Shown here: piece by piece, positions 8,140 through 18,341 of the stretch | Layout of the letters: each line of letters opens with the position of its first letter | Numbering within the stretch: the first letter of the stretch is position 1 | Assembly (NCBI RefSeq): GCF_900110655.1 | Contig: NZ_FOEQ01000005.1 | Span: 62,001-126,000 of the forward strand | DNA: 64,000 nucleotides | DNA from: Pseudomonas soli | GTDB taxonomy: Bacteria > Pseudomonadota > Gammaproteobacteria > Pseudomonadales > Pseudomonadaceae | Direction of reading: 5' to 3' | The notes under the pieces: model-generated | The model's input: the letters and a program-made list of their open reading frames with translations, nothing else | What the model was told of the DNA's origin: nothing | Database searches by the model: none | Translations under genes and position numbers: made by a program

Positions 8140-10728
8140 ATGAACACCGCATTCCGCAAGAACCTGCCAGGGACCGCCCTGGACTACTTCGACGCCCGTG
8201 CCGCGGTCGAGGCGATCAAGCCCGGCGCTTACGACGGCCTGCCGTATACCTCCCGCGTGCTGGCGGAAAACCTGGTGCGTCGCTGCGATCCGGCCACCCT
8301 CGATGCATCGCTCGAGCAACTGATCGAGCGCAAGCGCGACCTCGACTTCCCCTGGTTCCCGGCCCGCGTGGTGTGCCACGACATCCTTGGCCAGACCGCC
8401 CTGGTCGACCTCGCCGGGCTGCGTGACGCCATCGCCGACAAAGGCGGCGACCCGGCCGCGGTCAATCCGGTGGTGCCGGTGCAACTGATCGTCGACCATT
8501 CGCTGGCCGTGGAATGCGGTGGCTTCGATCCGCAGGCGTTCGACAAGAACCGCGCCATTGAAGACCGCCGCAACGAAGACCGCTTCCACTTCATCAACTG
8601 GACCAAGCAGGCGTTCAAGAACGTCGACGTGATCCAGCCGGGCAACGGCATCATGCACCAGATCAACCTGGAGAAGATGTCGCCGGTGATCCACAACGAC
8701 CGCGGCGTGGCCTACCCTGACACTTGCGTCGGCACCGACAGCCATACGCCGCATGTCGACGCCCTGGGCGTGATCGCCATCGGTGTCGGTGGCCTGGAGG
8801 CCGAAAACGTCATGCTCGGCCGCGCCTCGTGGATGCGCCTGCCGGAGATCGTCGGCGTCGAGCTGGCCGGGCGCCTGGCGCCGAACATCACCGCTACCGA
8901 CCTGGTACTGGCCCTGACCGAGTTCCTGCGCAAGCAGAAGGTGGTCGGCGCCTACCTCGAATTCCACGGTGCCGGCGCCAGCGCGCTGACCCTGGGCGAC
9001 CGCGCCACCATCTCCAACATGGCCCCGGAGTACGGCGCCACCGCGGCGATGTTCGCCATCGACCAGCAGACCATCGACTACCTCAAGCTGACTGGCCGCG
9101 ATGACCAGCAGGTGCAGTTGGTGGAAACCTACGCCAAGGTCGCCGGCCTGTGGGCCGACAGTCTGGCCAAGGCCGAGTATGAGCGCACCCTGAGCTTCGA
9201 CCTGTCGAGCGTGGTGCGTAACATGGCAGGCCCGTCCAACCCGCACGCGCGCGTGGCCACCAGCGACCTGGCGGCCAAGGGCATTGCCGGGCAATGGCAA
9301 GAAGTGCCGGGGCAGATGCCGGATGGCGCGGTGATCATCGCCGCCATCACCAGCTGCACCAACACCAGCAACCCGCGCAACGTGATCGCCGCTGGCCTTA
9401 TCGCCCGCAACGCCAACAAGCTTGGCCTGGTGCGCAAGCCGTGGGTCAAGTCGTCGCTGGCGCCGGGCTCCAAGGCGGTGCAGCTGTACCTGAAGGAAGC
9501 AGGCCTGGAACAGGAGCTGGAGCAATTGGGCTTCGGCATCGTCGCCTTCGCCTGCACCACCTGTAATGGCATGTCCGGCGCGCTCGACCCGGTGATCCAG
9601 CAGGAGATCATCGATCGCGACCTGTACGCCACCGCGGTGCTGTCGGGCAACCGCAACTTCGACGGGCGTATCCACCCCTACGCCAAGCAGGCGTTCCTCG
9701 CGTCGCCGCCGCTGGTGGTGGCCTACGCCATTGCCGGTACCATCCGTTTCGACATCGAGAAGGACGTGCTGGGCGTGGTCGACGGCAAGGAAATCCGCCT
9801 CAAGGACATCTGGCCGAGCGATGAAGAGATCGACGCCGTGGTGCGTGCCTCGGTCAAGCCCGAGCAGTTCCGCCAGGTGTACATCCCGATGTTCGCCATC
9901 GAGGAAGACAAGGGGCCGAAGGTCGCGCCGCTGTACGACTGGCGTCCGATGAGTACCTACATTCGCCGCCCGCCGTACTGGGAAGGCGCCCTGGCCGGTG
10001 AGCGTACCCTGCGCGGCATGCGCCCTCTGGCGGTGCTGCCGGACAACATCACCACCGACCACCTGTCGCCGTCCAACGCCATCCTGCTGGATAGCGCCGC
10101 CGGTGAATACCTGGCGAAGATGGGCCTGCCGGAGGAAGACTTCAACTCCTACGCCACCCACCGTGGCGACCACCTGACCGCGCAGCGCGCCACCTTCGCC
10201 AACCCCAAGCTGTTCAACGAGATGGTGCGCAAGGACGACGGCAGCGTGAAGCAGGGTTCGCTGGCGCGTATCGAGCCGGAAGGCAAGGTGACCCGCATGT
10301 GGGAGGCCATCGAGACCTACATGCAGCGCAAGCAGCCGCTAATCATCGTCGCCGGTGCCGACTACGGCCAGGGGTCGTCCCGTGACTGGGCGGCCAAGGG
10401 TGTGCGTCTGGCGGGCGTCGAGGCGATTGTCGCCGAGGGCTTCGAGCGCATCCACCGGACCAACCTGGTGGGCATGGGCGTGCTGCCGCTGGAGTTCAAG
10501 GCAGGCACCGACCGCAACACCCTGGGCCTGGACGGCAGCGAGACCTATGACGTGCTGGGCGAGCGCAAGCCGCGGGCGACGCTGACCCTGGTGGTCACGC
10601 GGCGCAACGGCGAGCGTGTCGAGGTGCCGGTGACCTGCCGCCTGGATACCGCCGAAGAGGTGTCGATCTATGAGGCGGGTGGGGTGTTGCAGCGCTTTGC
10701 CCAGGACTTCCTGGAAGGCACGGCATAA
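8140..10728 (+). CDS. acnD: Fe/S-dependent 2-methylisocitrate dehydratase
   Basis: The 862-residue protein belongs to the aconitase A-like AcnD group, which with PrpF replaces PrpD-only dehydration of 2-methylcitrate. Three cluster-binding Cys are visible in SCTNTSNPRN (one) and CTTCNGMSG (two). The swivel-domain motif GADYGQGSSRDWAAKG is near residue 735. The start at 8140 (MNTAFRKNLPGT) is taken because upstream sequence in the same frame is REP DNA. Neighbouring prpF supports AcnD over housekeeping AcnA. Confidence 0.93.
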   Translation: MNTAFRKNLPGTALDYFDARAAVEAIKPGAYDGLPYTSRVLAENLVRRCDPATLDASLEQLIERKRDLDFPWFPARVVCHDILGQTALVDLAGLRDAIADKGGDPAAVNPVVPVQLIVDHSLAVECGGFDPQAFDKNRAIEDRRNEDRFHFINWTKQAFKNVDVIQPGNGIMHQINLEKMSPVIHNDRGVAYPDTCVGTDSHTPHVDALGVIAIGVGGLEAENVMLGRASWMRLPEIVGVELAGRLAPNITATDLVLALTEFLRKQKVVGAYLEFHGAGASALTLGDRATISNMAPEYGATAAMFAIDQQTIDYLKLTGRDDQQVQLVETYAKVAGLWADSLAKAEYERTLSFDLSSVVRNMAGPSNPHARVATSDLAAKGIAGQWQEVPGQMPDGAVIIAAITSCTNTSNPRNVIAAGLIARNANKLGLVRKPWVKSSLAPGSKAVQLYLKEAGLEQELEQLGFGIVAFACTTCNGMSGALDPVIQQEIIDRDLYATAVLSGNRNFDGRIHPYAKQAFLASPPLVVAYAIAGTIRFDIEKDVLGVVDGKEIRLKDIWPSDEEIDAVVRASVKPEQFRQVYIPMFAIEEDKGPKVAPLYDWRPMSTYIRRPPYWEGALAGERTLRGMRPLAVLPDNITTDHLSPSNAILLDSAAGEYLAKMGLPEEDFNSYATHRGDHLTAQRATFANPKLFNEMVRKDDGSVKQGSLARIEPEGKVTRMWEAIETYMQRKQPLIIVAGADYGQGSSRDWAAKGVRLAGVEAIVAEGFERIHRTNLVGMGVLPLEFKAGTDRNTLGLDGSETYDVLGERKPRATLTLVVTRRNGERVEVPVTCRLDTAEEVSIYEAGGVLQRFAQDFLEGTA

Positions 10729-10746
10729 CGCAGATGATGCATAGCG

Positions 10747-10817
10747 GTCCATGGGAGCGGGCTTGCCCCGCGATGGCCAAGACATCGCCATCGCGGGGCA
10801 AGCCCGCTCCCATGGAC
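10747..10817. repeat. REP inverted pair between acnD and prpF
   Basis: A perfect 31-bp inverted repeat: left arm 10747-10777, right arm 10787-10817, loop of 9 bases. The core is GGAGCGGGCTTGCCCCGCGA. It begins 18 bases after the acnD stop and ends 18 bases before the prpF start, so it sits inside the probable operon. Confidence 0.85.
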
Positions 10818-10835
10818 GGATAAGGAACATTAACC

Positions 10836-12026
10836 ATGGCACATGCACCACAGGTAAAAATCCCCGCCACCTACATCCGTGGCGGTACCAGCAAAGGCGT
10901 GTTCTTCCGCCTGCAAGACTTGCCCGAGCGCGCGCAGGTTCCAGGCCCGGCCCGTGACGCCCTGCTGCTGCGGGTGATCGGCAGCCCCGACCCATACGGC
11001 AAGCAGATCGACGGCATGGGTGGCGCCACCTCCAGCACCAGCAAGACGGTGATCCTGTCGAAAAGCATCAAGCCCGACCACGACGTCGACTACCTGTTCG
11101 GCCAGGTCTCGATCGACAAGGCCTTCGTCGACTGGAGCGGCAACTGCGGCAACCTGTCCGCCGCAGTCGGCTCGTTCGCCATCAGCGGCGGGCTGGTCGA
11201 TGCGAGCCGCATTCCACGCAATGGCCTCGCTACCGTGCGGATCTGGCAGGCCAACATTGGCAAGACCATCATCGCCCATGTGCCGGTCACCGAGGGCGAG
11301 GTGCAGGAAACCGGCGATTTCGAACTTGACGGCGTGACCTTCCCGGCCGCCGAGGTGCAGCTGGAGTTCCTCGACCCGGCTGCCGACGAGGATGGCGGGG
11401 GCGGGGCGATGTTTCCCACCGGTAACCTGGTCGACGACCTCGAGGTGCCGGGCGTCGGTACCTTCAAGGCCACCCTGATCAATGCCGGTATCCCGACCAT
11501 TTTCGTCAATGCCGCTGATATCGGCTATACCGGTAGCGAGTTGCAGGACGCCATCAACGGCGATACCGCCGCATTGCAGCGTTTCGAGACCATCCGTGCC
11601 CATGGCGCCGTGCGCATGGGGCTGATCGAACATATCGATCAGGCCGCCGGGCGCCAGCACACGCCGAAAGTGGCCTTCGTCGCGGCGCCGAGCACCTACA
11701 CTGCCTCCAGTGGCAAAGCCGTGCCTGCCGAAGAGATCGACTTGCTGGTGCGTGCGCTGTCGATGGGCAAGCTGCACCACGCGATGATGGGCACCGCAGC
11801 GGTGGCCATCGGTACTGCCGCGGCGATTCCCGGGACGCTGGTCAACCTGGCTGCCGGTGGCGGGGAACGAAGTGCCGTGCGTTTCGGCCATCCGTCTGGG
11901 ACACTGCGGGTCGGGGCCGAGGCGCGTCAGGTGGACGGGCAATGGACCGTGACCAAGGCAATCATGAGCCGAAGCGCTCGGGTGCTGATGGAGGGCTGGG
12001 TACGCGTGCCCGGTGATAGTTTCTAA
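10836..12026 (+). CDS. prpF: 2-Methylaconitate cis-trans isomerase
   Basis: PrpF isomerises the product of AcnD so that the methylcitrate cycle can proceed. The 396-residue protein has the diaminopimelate epimerase-like fold of the PrpF family. It opens with PATYIRGGTSKGVFFR, and contains WSGNCGNLSAAVGSFA near residue 100, typical of the family. It is always found beside acnD, as here, and is separated from it only by the REP pair. Length is usual. Confidence 0.93.
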   Translation: MAHAPQVKIPATYIRGGTSKGVFFRLQDLPERAQVPGPARDALLLRVIGSPDPYGKQIDGMGGATSSTSKTVILSKSIKPDHDVDYLFGQVSIDKAFVDWSGNCGNLSAAVGSFAISGGLVDASRIPRNGLATVRIWQANIGKTIIAHVPVTEGEVQETGDFELDGVTFPAAEVQLEFLDPAADEDGGGGAMFPTGNLVDDLEVPGVGTFKATLINAGIPTIFVNAADIGYTGSELQDAINGDTAALQRFETIRAHGAVRMGLIEHIDQAAGRQHTPKVAFVAAPSTYTASSGKAVPAEEIDLLVRALSMGKLHHAMMGTAAVAIGTAAAIPGTLVNLAAGGGERSAVRFGHPSGTLRVGAEARQVDGQWTVTKAIMSRSARVLMEGWVRVPGDSF

Positions 12027-12094
12027 GGCATCAGTAGTGCTCGGCATTCGTTGAGCGGGGCCGCTTTGCGGCCCCTGTTATCAAGGAGCCACGA

Positions 12095-13579
12095 ATGAGC
12101 GCAAACGTAGACCTCAACACCCGCCCCGACTACGATCAGGTGCTGCAGACCCTCGCCGACTATGTGCTCGGCTACCGCGTCACATCCTCCGAGGCGCTGA
12201 ACACCGCCCGCCACTGCCTGATGGACACTCTGGGCTGCGGCCTGCTGGCCCTGCGCTTCCCCGAATGCACCAAGCATCTTGGCCCGTTGGTCGAAGGCAC
12301 GATCGTCCCCCATGGCGCCCGCGTGCCGGGCACCAGCTACCACCTTGACCCGGTCAAGGCGGCCTGGGACATCGGCTGCATCGTCCGCTGGCTGGACTAC
12401 AACGACACCTGGCTGGCGGCGGAGTGGGGTCATCCCTCGGACAACCTCGGTGGCATCCTGGCGGTCACCGATCACCTGTCGCAAAAGCGCGTGGCCAATG
12501 GCGAGGCGCCCCTGGCCATGCGCGAGGTGCTCGATGCCATGGTCATGGCCCATGAGATCCAGGGCGTGCTGGCACTGGAGAACTCCTTCAACCGGGTTGG
12601 CCTGGACCATGTGCTGTTGGTCAAGGTCGCCTCGACAGCAGTGTGTGCCAAGCTCATGGGCGCCAGCCGCGAACAATTGCTGTCAGCACTCTCTCACGCC
12701 TTCGTCGATGGCCAGGCCCTGCGCACCTACCGTCATGCGCCCAATGCCGGGTCGCGCAAGTCGTGGGCGGCGGGGGATGCCTCCAGTCGTGGCGTGCGCC
12801 TGGCCGATATCGCGCTGCGAGGCGAGATGGGTGTGCCCGGTGCGCTGACCGCCAGGCAGTGGGGGTTCTATGACGTGTCGTTCAGCCACTCCAACAAGGA
12901 CCTGGCGCTCAAGCCCGAGGCGCAGCGTGAGCTGCGCCTGCCGCAGCCGCTGGGCAGCTATGTGATGGAAAACGTGCTGTTCAAGATCAGCTTCCCCGCC
13001 GAATTTCATGCCCAGACGGCCTGCGAAGCCGCGGTGATCCTGCACCCGCAGGTGCGCAACCGCCTGCACGAGATAGACCGCATCGTCATCACCACCCACG
13101 AGTCGGCGATCCGCATCATTTCCAAGGAAGGGCCGCTGGCCAACGCTGCGGACCGCGACCACTGCCTGCAATACATGACGGCGGTGCCGTTGATATTCGG
13201 TGACCTGGTGGCCGAGCACTACGAAGATGCCTTCCATGCCGCTCATCCGAGCATCGACCGCTTGCGCGAGAAGATGGTGATCGTCGAGGATCCGCGCTTC
13301 AGTCGCGAGTACCTGGAGGCCGACAAGCGTTCCATTGCCAATGGCGTGCAGGTGTTCTTCAAGGATGGCTCGCACACGCCGCAAGTGGTGGTGGAGTACC
13401 CGCTCGGGCATCGACGCCGGCGGGAGGAGGGGATGCCATTGCTGGAGGCGAAGTTCAGGGAGAACCTGGCGACGCGATTTGCGCGGCAGCGCTGTGAGGA
13501 GATCGTGGCGTTGTGCAAGGACCAGGAGAGACTGGAGGCAATGCCCGTGCACAGGTTTGTCGATCTGTTCGTGATTTGA
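12095..13579 (+). CDS. prpD: 2-Methylcitrate dehydratase
   Basis: The 494-residue protein is a MmgE/PrpD-family dehydratase, cofactor-independent. Family marks include [37 protein letters not shown] and [14 protein letters not shown]. It closes the cluster, 68 bases after prpF, with AAGGAG ahead of its ATG. Having prpD together with acnD/prpF means two routes of 2-methylcitrate dehydration, a pattern common in fluorescent pseudomonads. Confidence 0.95.
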   Translation: MSANVDLNTRPDYDQVLQTLADYVLGYRVTSSEALNTARHCLMDTLGCGLLALRFPECTKHLGPLVEGTIVPHGARVPGTSYHLDPVKAAWDIGCIVRWLDYNDTWLAAEWGHPSDNLGGILAVTDHLSQKRVANGEAPLAMREVLDAMVMAHEIQGVLALENSFNRVGLDHVLLVKVASTAVCAKLMGASREQLLSALSHAFVDGQALRTYRHAPNAGSRKSWAAGDASSRGVRLADIALRGEMGVPGALTARQWGFYDVSFSHSNKDLALKPEAQRELRLPQPLGSYVMENVLFKISFPAEFHAQTACEAAVILHPQVRNRLHEIDRIVITTHESAIRIISKEGPLANAADRDHCLQYMTAVPLIFGDLVAEHYEDAFHAAHPSIDRLREKMVIVEDPRFSREYLEADKRSIANGVQVFFKDGSHTPQVVVEYPLGHRRRREEGMPLLEAKFRENLATRFARQRCEEIVALCKDQERLEAMPVHRFVDLFVI

Positions 13580-13592
13580 TGTTGTCTGTTGC

Positions 13593-13684
13593 GGCCTCAT
13601 CGCTGGCAAGCCACTCCCACAGGTTTGGCGCTGACCTTGAGCACTGCGCGATCCTGTGGGAGCTGGCTTGCCAGCGATGAGGCC
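13593..13684. repeat. REP inverted pair between prpD and acnB
   Basis: Arms 13593-13623 and 13653-13684 pair over some 30 bases with one bulge; the outer ends are GGCCTCATCGCTGGC and its complement. It lies between two convergent genes. Confidence 0.75.
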
Positions 13685-13695
13685 GGCGCCTCTAA

Positions 13696-13732
13696 TAAAA
13701 AAGCCCCGGTATCTCTACCGGGGCTTCTTCTT
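13696..13732. terminator. Bidirectional rho-independent terminator (prpD / acnB)
   Basis: Stem AAGCCCCGGTA (13701-13711), loop TCTC, stem TACCGGGGCTT (13716-13726). Read on the minus strand it is followed by a run of six T, suiting acnB. Read on the plus strand it is followed by TCTTCTT, suiting prpD. Confidence 0.85.
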
Positions 13733-13761
13733 ACCGCTTTTAACTTACCACTTGCAGCTGC

Positions 13762-16386
13762 TTACGCCTGAACCACCGGGATCTTGGCGTTGGCCGCGGC
13801 TTCGCGGAACTCGGCGATCTGGTCGAAGCTCAGGTAGCGGTAGACGTCGGCAGCCATGCTGTCGATGTCCTTGGCGTACTGCATGTACTCTTCAACGGTC
13901 GGCAGCTTGCCGATGATCGAAGCGACAGCAGCCAGCTCGGCCGAGGCCAGGTACACGTTGGTGGCATCGCCCAGACGGTTCGGGAAGTTACGGGTCGAGG
14001 TGGAGACCACGGTCGAACCGGTCTGTACACGTGCCTGGTTACCCATGCACAGCGAGCAGCCTGGCATTTCCATGCGCGCGCCAGCCTTGCCGTAGATGCC
14101 GTAGTAGCCTTCTTCGGTCAGCTGGTGGGCGTCCATCTTGGTTGGCGGGGCCAGCCACAGACGGGTCGGGATACCGCCCTTGACCTTGTCCAGCAGCTTG
14201 CCGGCAGCGCGGAAGTGACCAATGTTGGTCATGCACGAACCGATGAACACTTCGTCGATCTTCTCGCCCTGTACCGAAGACAGCAGGCGGGCGTCGTCCG
14301 GGTCGTTCGGCGCGCAGAGCACAGGCTCCTTGACGTCGGCCAGGTCGATTTCGATGATTTCGGCGTACTCGGCATCGGCGTCGGCCGACAGCAGCTCAGG
14401 CTTGGCCAGCCAGGCTTCCATGGCCTGGGCGCGGCGCTCCAGGGTGCGGGCATCGCCGTAGCCTTCGCCGATCATCCAGCGCAGCAGGGTGATGTTGGAC
14501 TGCAGGTACTCGGCGATGGCCTTCTCCGGCAGCTTGATGGTGCAACCGGCGGCGGAGCGTTCGGCCGAGGCGTCGGACAGCTCGAAGGCTTGCTCGACGG
14601 TAAGGTCGTTGAGGCCTTCGATCTCCAGGATGCGTCCGGAGAAGGCGTTCTTCTTGCCTTTCTTCTCGACGGTCAGCAGGCCTTTCTGGATGGCGTAGTA
14701 AGGGATGGCATGGACCAGGTCACGCAGGGTGATACCAGGCTGCAGCTTGCCCTTGAAACGCACCAGGATCGACTCCGGCATGTCCAGCGGCATGACGCCG
14801 GTGGCGGCGGCGAAGGCCACCAGGCCCGAACCTGCCGGGAACGAGATGCCGATCGGGAAGCGGGTGTGCGAGTCGCCACCGGTGCCGACGGTGTCAGGCA
14901 TCAGCATGCGGTTCAGCCAGCTGTGGATGATGCCGTCGCCCGGGCGCAGCGACACGCCGCCACGGGTGCGGATGAAGTCTGGCAGGGTGTGGTGGGTGGT
15001 GACGTCGATCGGCTTCGGATAGGCCGCGGTGTGGCAGAACGACTGCATTACCAGGTCGGCGGAGAAGCCCAGGCACGCCAGGTCTTTCAGCTCGTCGCGG
15101 GTCATCGGGCCAGTGGTGTCCTGGGAGCCGACGGTGGTCATCTTCGGCTCGCAGTAGGCACCTGGGCGCACGCCCTGGCCTTCCGGCAGACCGCAGGCGC
15201 GGCCGACCATCTTCTGCGCCAGGGTGAAGCCCTTGGTCGAAGCGGCAGGTTGCTCTGGCTTCTTGAACAGGTCCGATGGGGCCTGGCCCAGCTCGGCACG
15301 GGCTTTCTCGGTCAGGCCACGGCCGACGATCAGCGGGATACGACCGCCAGCGCGGACTTCGTCCAGCAGCACTTCGGTCTTCAGCTCGAAGCTGGTGACC
15401 AGTTCGTCGCTGTCGTGGCGGCGCACTTCACCTTTGAACGGGTAGACGTCGATGACGTCGCCCATGGCGAGGTTGGTGCAGTCGAACTCGATCGGCAGGG
15501 CGCCGGCGTCTTCCATGGTGTTGTAGAAGATCGGGGCGATCTTGGTGCCGAAGCAGAAACCACCGGCGCGCTTGTTCGGTACATACGGGATGTCGTCGCC
15601 GAAGAACCACAGCACCGAGTTGGTGGCCGATTTACGCGAGGAACCGGTACCGACCACGTCACCGACGTAGGCGACCGGGAAGCCCTTGGCCTTGACCGCT
15701 TCGATCTGCGCCAGCGGGCCGACCGAACCAGGCTGCGAAGGCTCGATGCCGTCGCGGGCCATCTTCAGCATGGCCAGGGCGTGCAGCGGGATGTCAGGGC
15801 GCGACCAGGCGTCCGGAGCAGGGGACAGGTCGTCGGTGTTGGTTTCGCCAGGCACCTTGAACACGGTCAGGGTGTATTTTTCGGCGATGGCTGGACGCGA
15901 GGTGAACCACTCGCCGGCAGCCCAGGATTCCAGCACGGCCTTGGCGTGGGCATTGCCCGCCTTGGCTTTTTCGGCCACGTCGTGGAAGGCATCGAACATC
16001 AGCAGGGTGTGCTTGAGCTGTTCGGCCGCGACGGCGCCCAGTTCGGCGTCGTCCAGCAGCGCGACCAGCGTTTCGATGTTGTAGCCGCCCTGCATGGTAC
16101 CCAGCAGCTCGGTGGCGTGCTTGCGGTCGATCAGCGGCGACTTGGCTTCACCCTTGGCGACAGCGGAGAGGAAAGCGGCCTTGACGTAGGCGGCTTCGTC
16201 CACTCCTGGCGGAACGCGGTTGGTGATCAGGTCTACGAGGAAGGCTTCTTCGCCGGCCGGCGGGTTTTTCAGCAGCTCGACCAGGCCTGCAGTTTGTTCG
16301 GCGTTCAGCGGCTGGGGCACGATACCCAGAGCGGCACGCTCTTCGATATGTTTGCGGTAGGCTTCAAGCACAGTTATTACCCTCAT
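13762..16386 (-). CDS. acnB: Aconitate hydratase B
   Basis: AcnB interconverts citrate and isocitrate in the TCA cycle and usually can hydrate 2-methylaconitate too, which explains its place opposite the prp cluster. The 874-residue protein starts with the HEAT-like domain of AcnB ([17 protein letters not shown]). The swivel domain follows, and the 4Fe-4S domain bears cluster Cys in [11 protein letters not shown] and [12 protein letters not shown] near the C-terminus. Full length and no disruption. It ends 30 bases from a good terminator. Confidence 0.96.
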   Translation of the reverse strand: MRVITVLEAYRKHIEERAALGIVPQPLNAEQTAGLVELLKNPPAGEEAFLVDLITNRVPPGVDEAAYVKAAFLSAVAKGEAKSPLIDRKHATELLGTMQGGYNIETLVALLDDAELGAVAAEQLKHTLLMFDAFHDVAEKAKAGNAHAKAVLESWAAGEWFTSRPAIAEKYTLTVFKVPGETNTDDLSPAPDAWSRPDIPLHALAMLKMARDGIEPSQPGSVGPLAQIEAVKAKGFPVAYVGDVVGTGSSRKSATNSVLWFFGDDIPYVPNKRAGGFCFGTKIAPIFYNTMEDAGALPIEFDCTNLAMGDVIDVYPFKGEVRRHDSDELVTSFELKTEVLLDEVRAGGRIPLIVGRGLTEKARAELGQAPSDLFKKPEQPAASTKGFTLAQKMVGRACGLPEGQGVRPGAYCEPKMTTVGSQDTTGPMTRDELKDLACLGFSADLVMQSFCHTAAYPKPIDVTTHHTLPDFIRTRGGVSLRPGDGIIHSWLNRMLMPDTVGTGGDSHTRFPIGISFPAGSGLVAFAAATGVMPLDMPESILVRFKGKLQPGITLRDLVHAIPYYAIQKGLLTVEKKGKKNAFSGRILEIEGLNDLTVEQAFELSDASAERSAAGCTIKLPEKAIAEYLQSNITLLRWMIGEGYGDARTLERRAQAMEAWLAKPELLSADADAEYAEIIEIDLADVKEPVLCAPNDPDDARLLSSVQGEKIDEVFIGSCMTNIGHFRAAGKLLDKVKGGIPTRLWLAPPTKMDAHQLTEEGYYGIYGKAGARMEMPGCSLCMGNQARVQTGSTVVSTSTRNFPNRLGDATNVYLASAELAAVASIIGKLPTVEEYMQYAKDIDSMAADVYRYLSFDQIAEFREAAANAKIPVVQA

Positions 16387-16494
16387 CAGTGGTCCCTAAA
16401 GGGAGTCCGGGACGCTCATCCAGCATTCTCCTGCACCCATGCGCTGAAGACGGCTTTTTGAGCCGGCAAGCCAGGGTCGCAGAGAATCCTTACA

Positions 16495-16629
16495 GAAGCT
16501 GTTTTCAAAGTTTTACGCCTGTAGAACGGAAGGCTGATGAGGGGTTGGCCGTGGCCATGCGCTCGCATGGACAGGGCCAACGCCGTTCTACCGGATGAAC
16601 TGTGCTCGTGACGCTTTGAAAACAGCTTC
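16495..16629. repeat. Nested 135-base inverted structure in the acnB leader region
   Basis: The outer arms GAAGCTGTTTTCAAAG (16495-16510) and CTTTGAAAACAGCTTC (16614-16629) are perfect 16-bp complements. Inside are GTAGAACGG/CCGTTCTAC (16521-16529, 16583-16591), GTTGGCC/GGCCAAC (16544-16550, 16575-16581) and CCATGC/GCATGG around loop GCTC. The pieces nest in order, so the whole can fold as one long hairpin. It could be a small non-autonomous mobile element or a leader RNA fold; no target duplication is seen. Confidence 0.7.
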
Positions 16630-16662
16630 CAACGGACATGGTTGCCTTGAAAAGGCGGAGTG

Positions 16663-16691
16663 ATTCTACGGCAAAAATTAGCCGAAAGTAA
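16663..16691 (-). promoter_or_regulatory. Candidate acnB promoter
   Basis: On the minus strand TTACTT is followed after exactly 17 bases by TAGAAT. The -35 is weak and the -10 good. Use of this promoter would give acnB a leader of about 270 bases that includes the nested hairpin at 16495-16629. The rest of the 392-base gap 16387-16778 shows only a short CGGCT/AGCCG hairpin at 16451-16465. Confidence 0.35.
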
Positions 16692-16778
16692 GGCGGCGAA
16701 GAAGACTTTAACGGGTGACCCTGGTTAGACAAAGGGCTAACATGGGGCCGTGTTCCCCCGCCAAGCCGTTGTTTTTAC

Positions 16779-17246
16779 ATGTCCAACCAATCCATCAAGA
16801 CGCCTTGCGTCGGCCTCTGCTCCACCGTCTACGGAGACCTGGTTTGCCGCGGCTGCAAGCGCTTTCACCACGAAGTGATCCACTGGAACGGCTACGACGA
16901 CGAGCAGAAGCGCGCCGTGTGGCTGCGCCTGGAGCAACTGCTGGTGCAGGTGATGATGGCCAAGTTGGAAGTGTTCGACAAAGCGCGCTTGCGCGAGCAG
17001 CTCGAACAGCGCTCGATCCGCTATGTGGCACAGCAGTCGGAATATTGCTGGGCCTACCAGTTGATCGCCCGCGGGGCGCGGATGATTCGCGACCTGGAGG
17101 CCTACGGGATGGCCTTGCTGCCGGAGTTCCGCGACTGGGAGCTGCCACAGCTGCGCGACGCCATCGACCGGGAATTCTTTTTGCTCTCCGAGGCGCACTA
17201 CCAGCGCTACATCGCGCCGGCGTTTCTGCAGCAGATCGGTGAGTAA
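16779..17246 (+). CDS. DUF1289 domain protein with Cys cluster
   Basis: The 155-residue protein opens with the DUF1289 domain: Cys10, Cys14, Cys23 and Cys26 in TPCVGLCSTVYGDLVCRGC form a likely metal or Fe-S site. The rest, about 110 residues, is helical and found mainly in Pseudomonas-type members. Most DUF1289 proteins stop near 80 residues, so the C-terminal part is an extension. No function is established. It is transcribed alone, away from acnB. Confidence 0.75.
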   Translation: MSNQSIKTPCVGLCSTVYGDLVCRGCKRFHHEVIHWNGYDDEQKRAVWLRLEQLLVQVMMAKLEVFDKARLREQLEQRSIRYVAQQSEYCWAYQLIARGARMIRDLEAYGMALLPEFRDWELPQLRDAIDREFFLLSEAHYQRYIAPAFLQQIGE

Positions 17247-17284
17247 CCTGTTTCCCTCTGCCTTGTGTGGGCAGGTCTGGCGAG

Positions 17285-17317
17285 GATGACTCTCTACTCA
17301 CGGTCGGGAGAGTCATC
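17285..17317. repeat. 10-bp hairpin after the DUF1289 gene
   Basis: GATGACTCTC (17285-17294) and GAGAGTCATC (17308-17317) with a 13-base loop. It has no T-run. It covers the probable ribosome site of the next gene, so it may affect that gene's translation rather than end the upstream transcript. Confidence 0.5.
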
Positions 17318-17923
17318 TTGAGTTACTACCAGTTCCAACCCATGTTGTGTTTCAACGCACGCTGCTGGTGGCAGCATAAGGACAAGCGCCTGGATTGTCG
17401 CCACTGGCCGCCGGCCGCCTCCGAGGCAATGCCTGTCTGGGTCACGTTCGACAGCGGCGACCGTGATGATGGGTGGGTACGATGCGAGCCCGAGCCGCCG
17501 CGCCAGTCCGATAAAATATTGTGCAATACGTTCTGGTTCGGCGTGTACGCGCTCGGCGAGCAGTACGCCTACGACATCCGGCCGGCTTACTCGGGAGCTA
17601 CGTTGGAGCTCTGGCCAAGGCTGGAGAGGGTGCTTGATACCAACATCGATGGCTACCTGGGCATGTACGACGTGCCGACCGAGCCCTACCGGTGGTATGA
17701 GCCTACGGCGCCGCTTTGGCAGCTGGAAGGCCTCGACCCTGCAAGCTTGGCGCCTGGCGCACGGCGCTGCAATCTGCAGTGGTACAGCCCAAAAGGCAAG
17801 GCCGTGCGGCGCATCAGCGATTTGACCCGGTCGTACCTCGATGATTGGAAAGGGGTCAGGGGAATGGTAAGCCTGGAGGTGCACGAAGTGCCCGTGCCGC
17901 CACACCCTAGGCCGAAAACCTGA
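17318..17923 (+). CDS. Conserved hypothetical protein
   Basis: I do not recognise this protein. From TTG at 17318 it has 201 residues, rich in Trp and Tyr (WWQHKD, YRWYEP, LWQLEG), without signal peptide or membrane segment, so a soluble cytoplasmic protein. The start is uncertain: GTG at 17267 gives 218 residues but spans the hairpin; TTG at 17318 has GGGAG 7 bases before it; ATG at 17342 has no ribosome site. Codon use agrees with the surrounding genome. Confidence 0.5.
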   Translation: MSYYQFQPMLCFNARCWWQHKDKRLDCRHWPPAASEAMPVWVTFDSGDRDDGWVRCEPEPPRQSDKILCNTFWFGVYALGEQYAYDIRPAYSGATLELWPRLERVLDTNIDGYLGMYDVPTEPYRWYEPTAPLWQLEGLDPASLAPGARRCNLQWYSPKGKAVRRISDLTRSYLDDWKGVRGMVSLEVHEVPVPPHPRPKT

Positions 17924-17931
17924 GCGGCTGT

Positions 17932-18288
17932 TCAGTCCCCGGTGTACTCGCAACCGCTGGTGCAGGTCTCGTGGATGCGCACTTTCGACAGTTCCGGCAG
18001 CAGCGGCTTGACCTGATCCCAGATCCACTTGGCGATCACTTCGCTGGTAGGGTTTTCCAGGCCCGGAATGTCGTTCAGGTAGTTGTGGTCCAGCTGCTCG
18101 TAGATCGGCTTGAAGATCGCCTTGATCTCGGAGAAGTCGCGGATCCAGCCGGTGTGCGGATCGAGCGGGCCGGTCAGGTGCAGGGCGACCTTGAACGAAT
18201 GGCCATGCAGGCGGCCGCACTTGTGCCCGGCAGGGACGTTGGGCAGGCGGTGAGCCGATTCGAATGTGAACTCTTTGAAAATTTCCAC
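17932..18288 (-). CDS. queD: 6-Carboxy-5,6,7,8-tetrahydropterin synthase
   Basis: QueD makes 6-carboxytetrahydropterin from dihydroneopterin triphosphate, the second step toward queuosine. The 118-residue protein has the zinc-binding His13, His28 and His30 (FESAHRLP and LHGHSF) and catalytic Cys24 in [10 protein letters not shown]. The C-terminal [14 protein letters not shown] holds the conserved Glu. Length is typical. It is read toward the convergent hypothetical gene, 8 bases away. Confidence 0.93.
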   Translation of the reverse strand: MEIFKEFTFESAHRLPNVPAGHKCGRLHGHSFKVALHLTGPLDPHTGWIRDFSEIKAIFKPIYEQLDHNYLNDIPGLENPTSEVIAKWIWDQVKPLLPELSKVRIHETCTSGCEYTGD

Positions 18289-18341
18289 GCTGGCATAACT
18301 CTGTGTGAATCAACAATGCGCGCAGTCTACCAGCATGCCCG

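Noticed and set aside
6706..10173. Minus-strand open frame of 1155 codons opposite prpC and acnD
   Set aside because: It mirrors two genes with clear catalytic motifs on the plus strand; its His/Gln/Val-rich sequence is what GC-rich antisense frames look like.
14125..16461. Plus-strand open frame of 778 codons opposite acnB
   Set aside because: It is the antisense of a full-length aconitase B and resembles no family.
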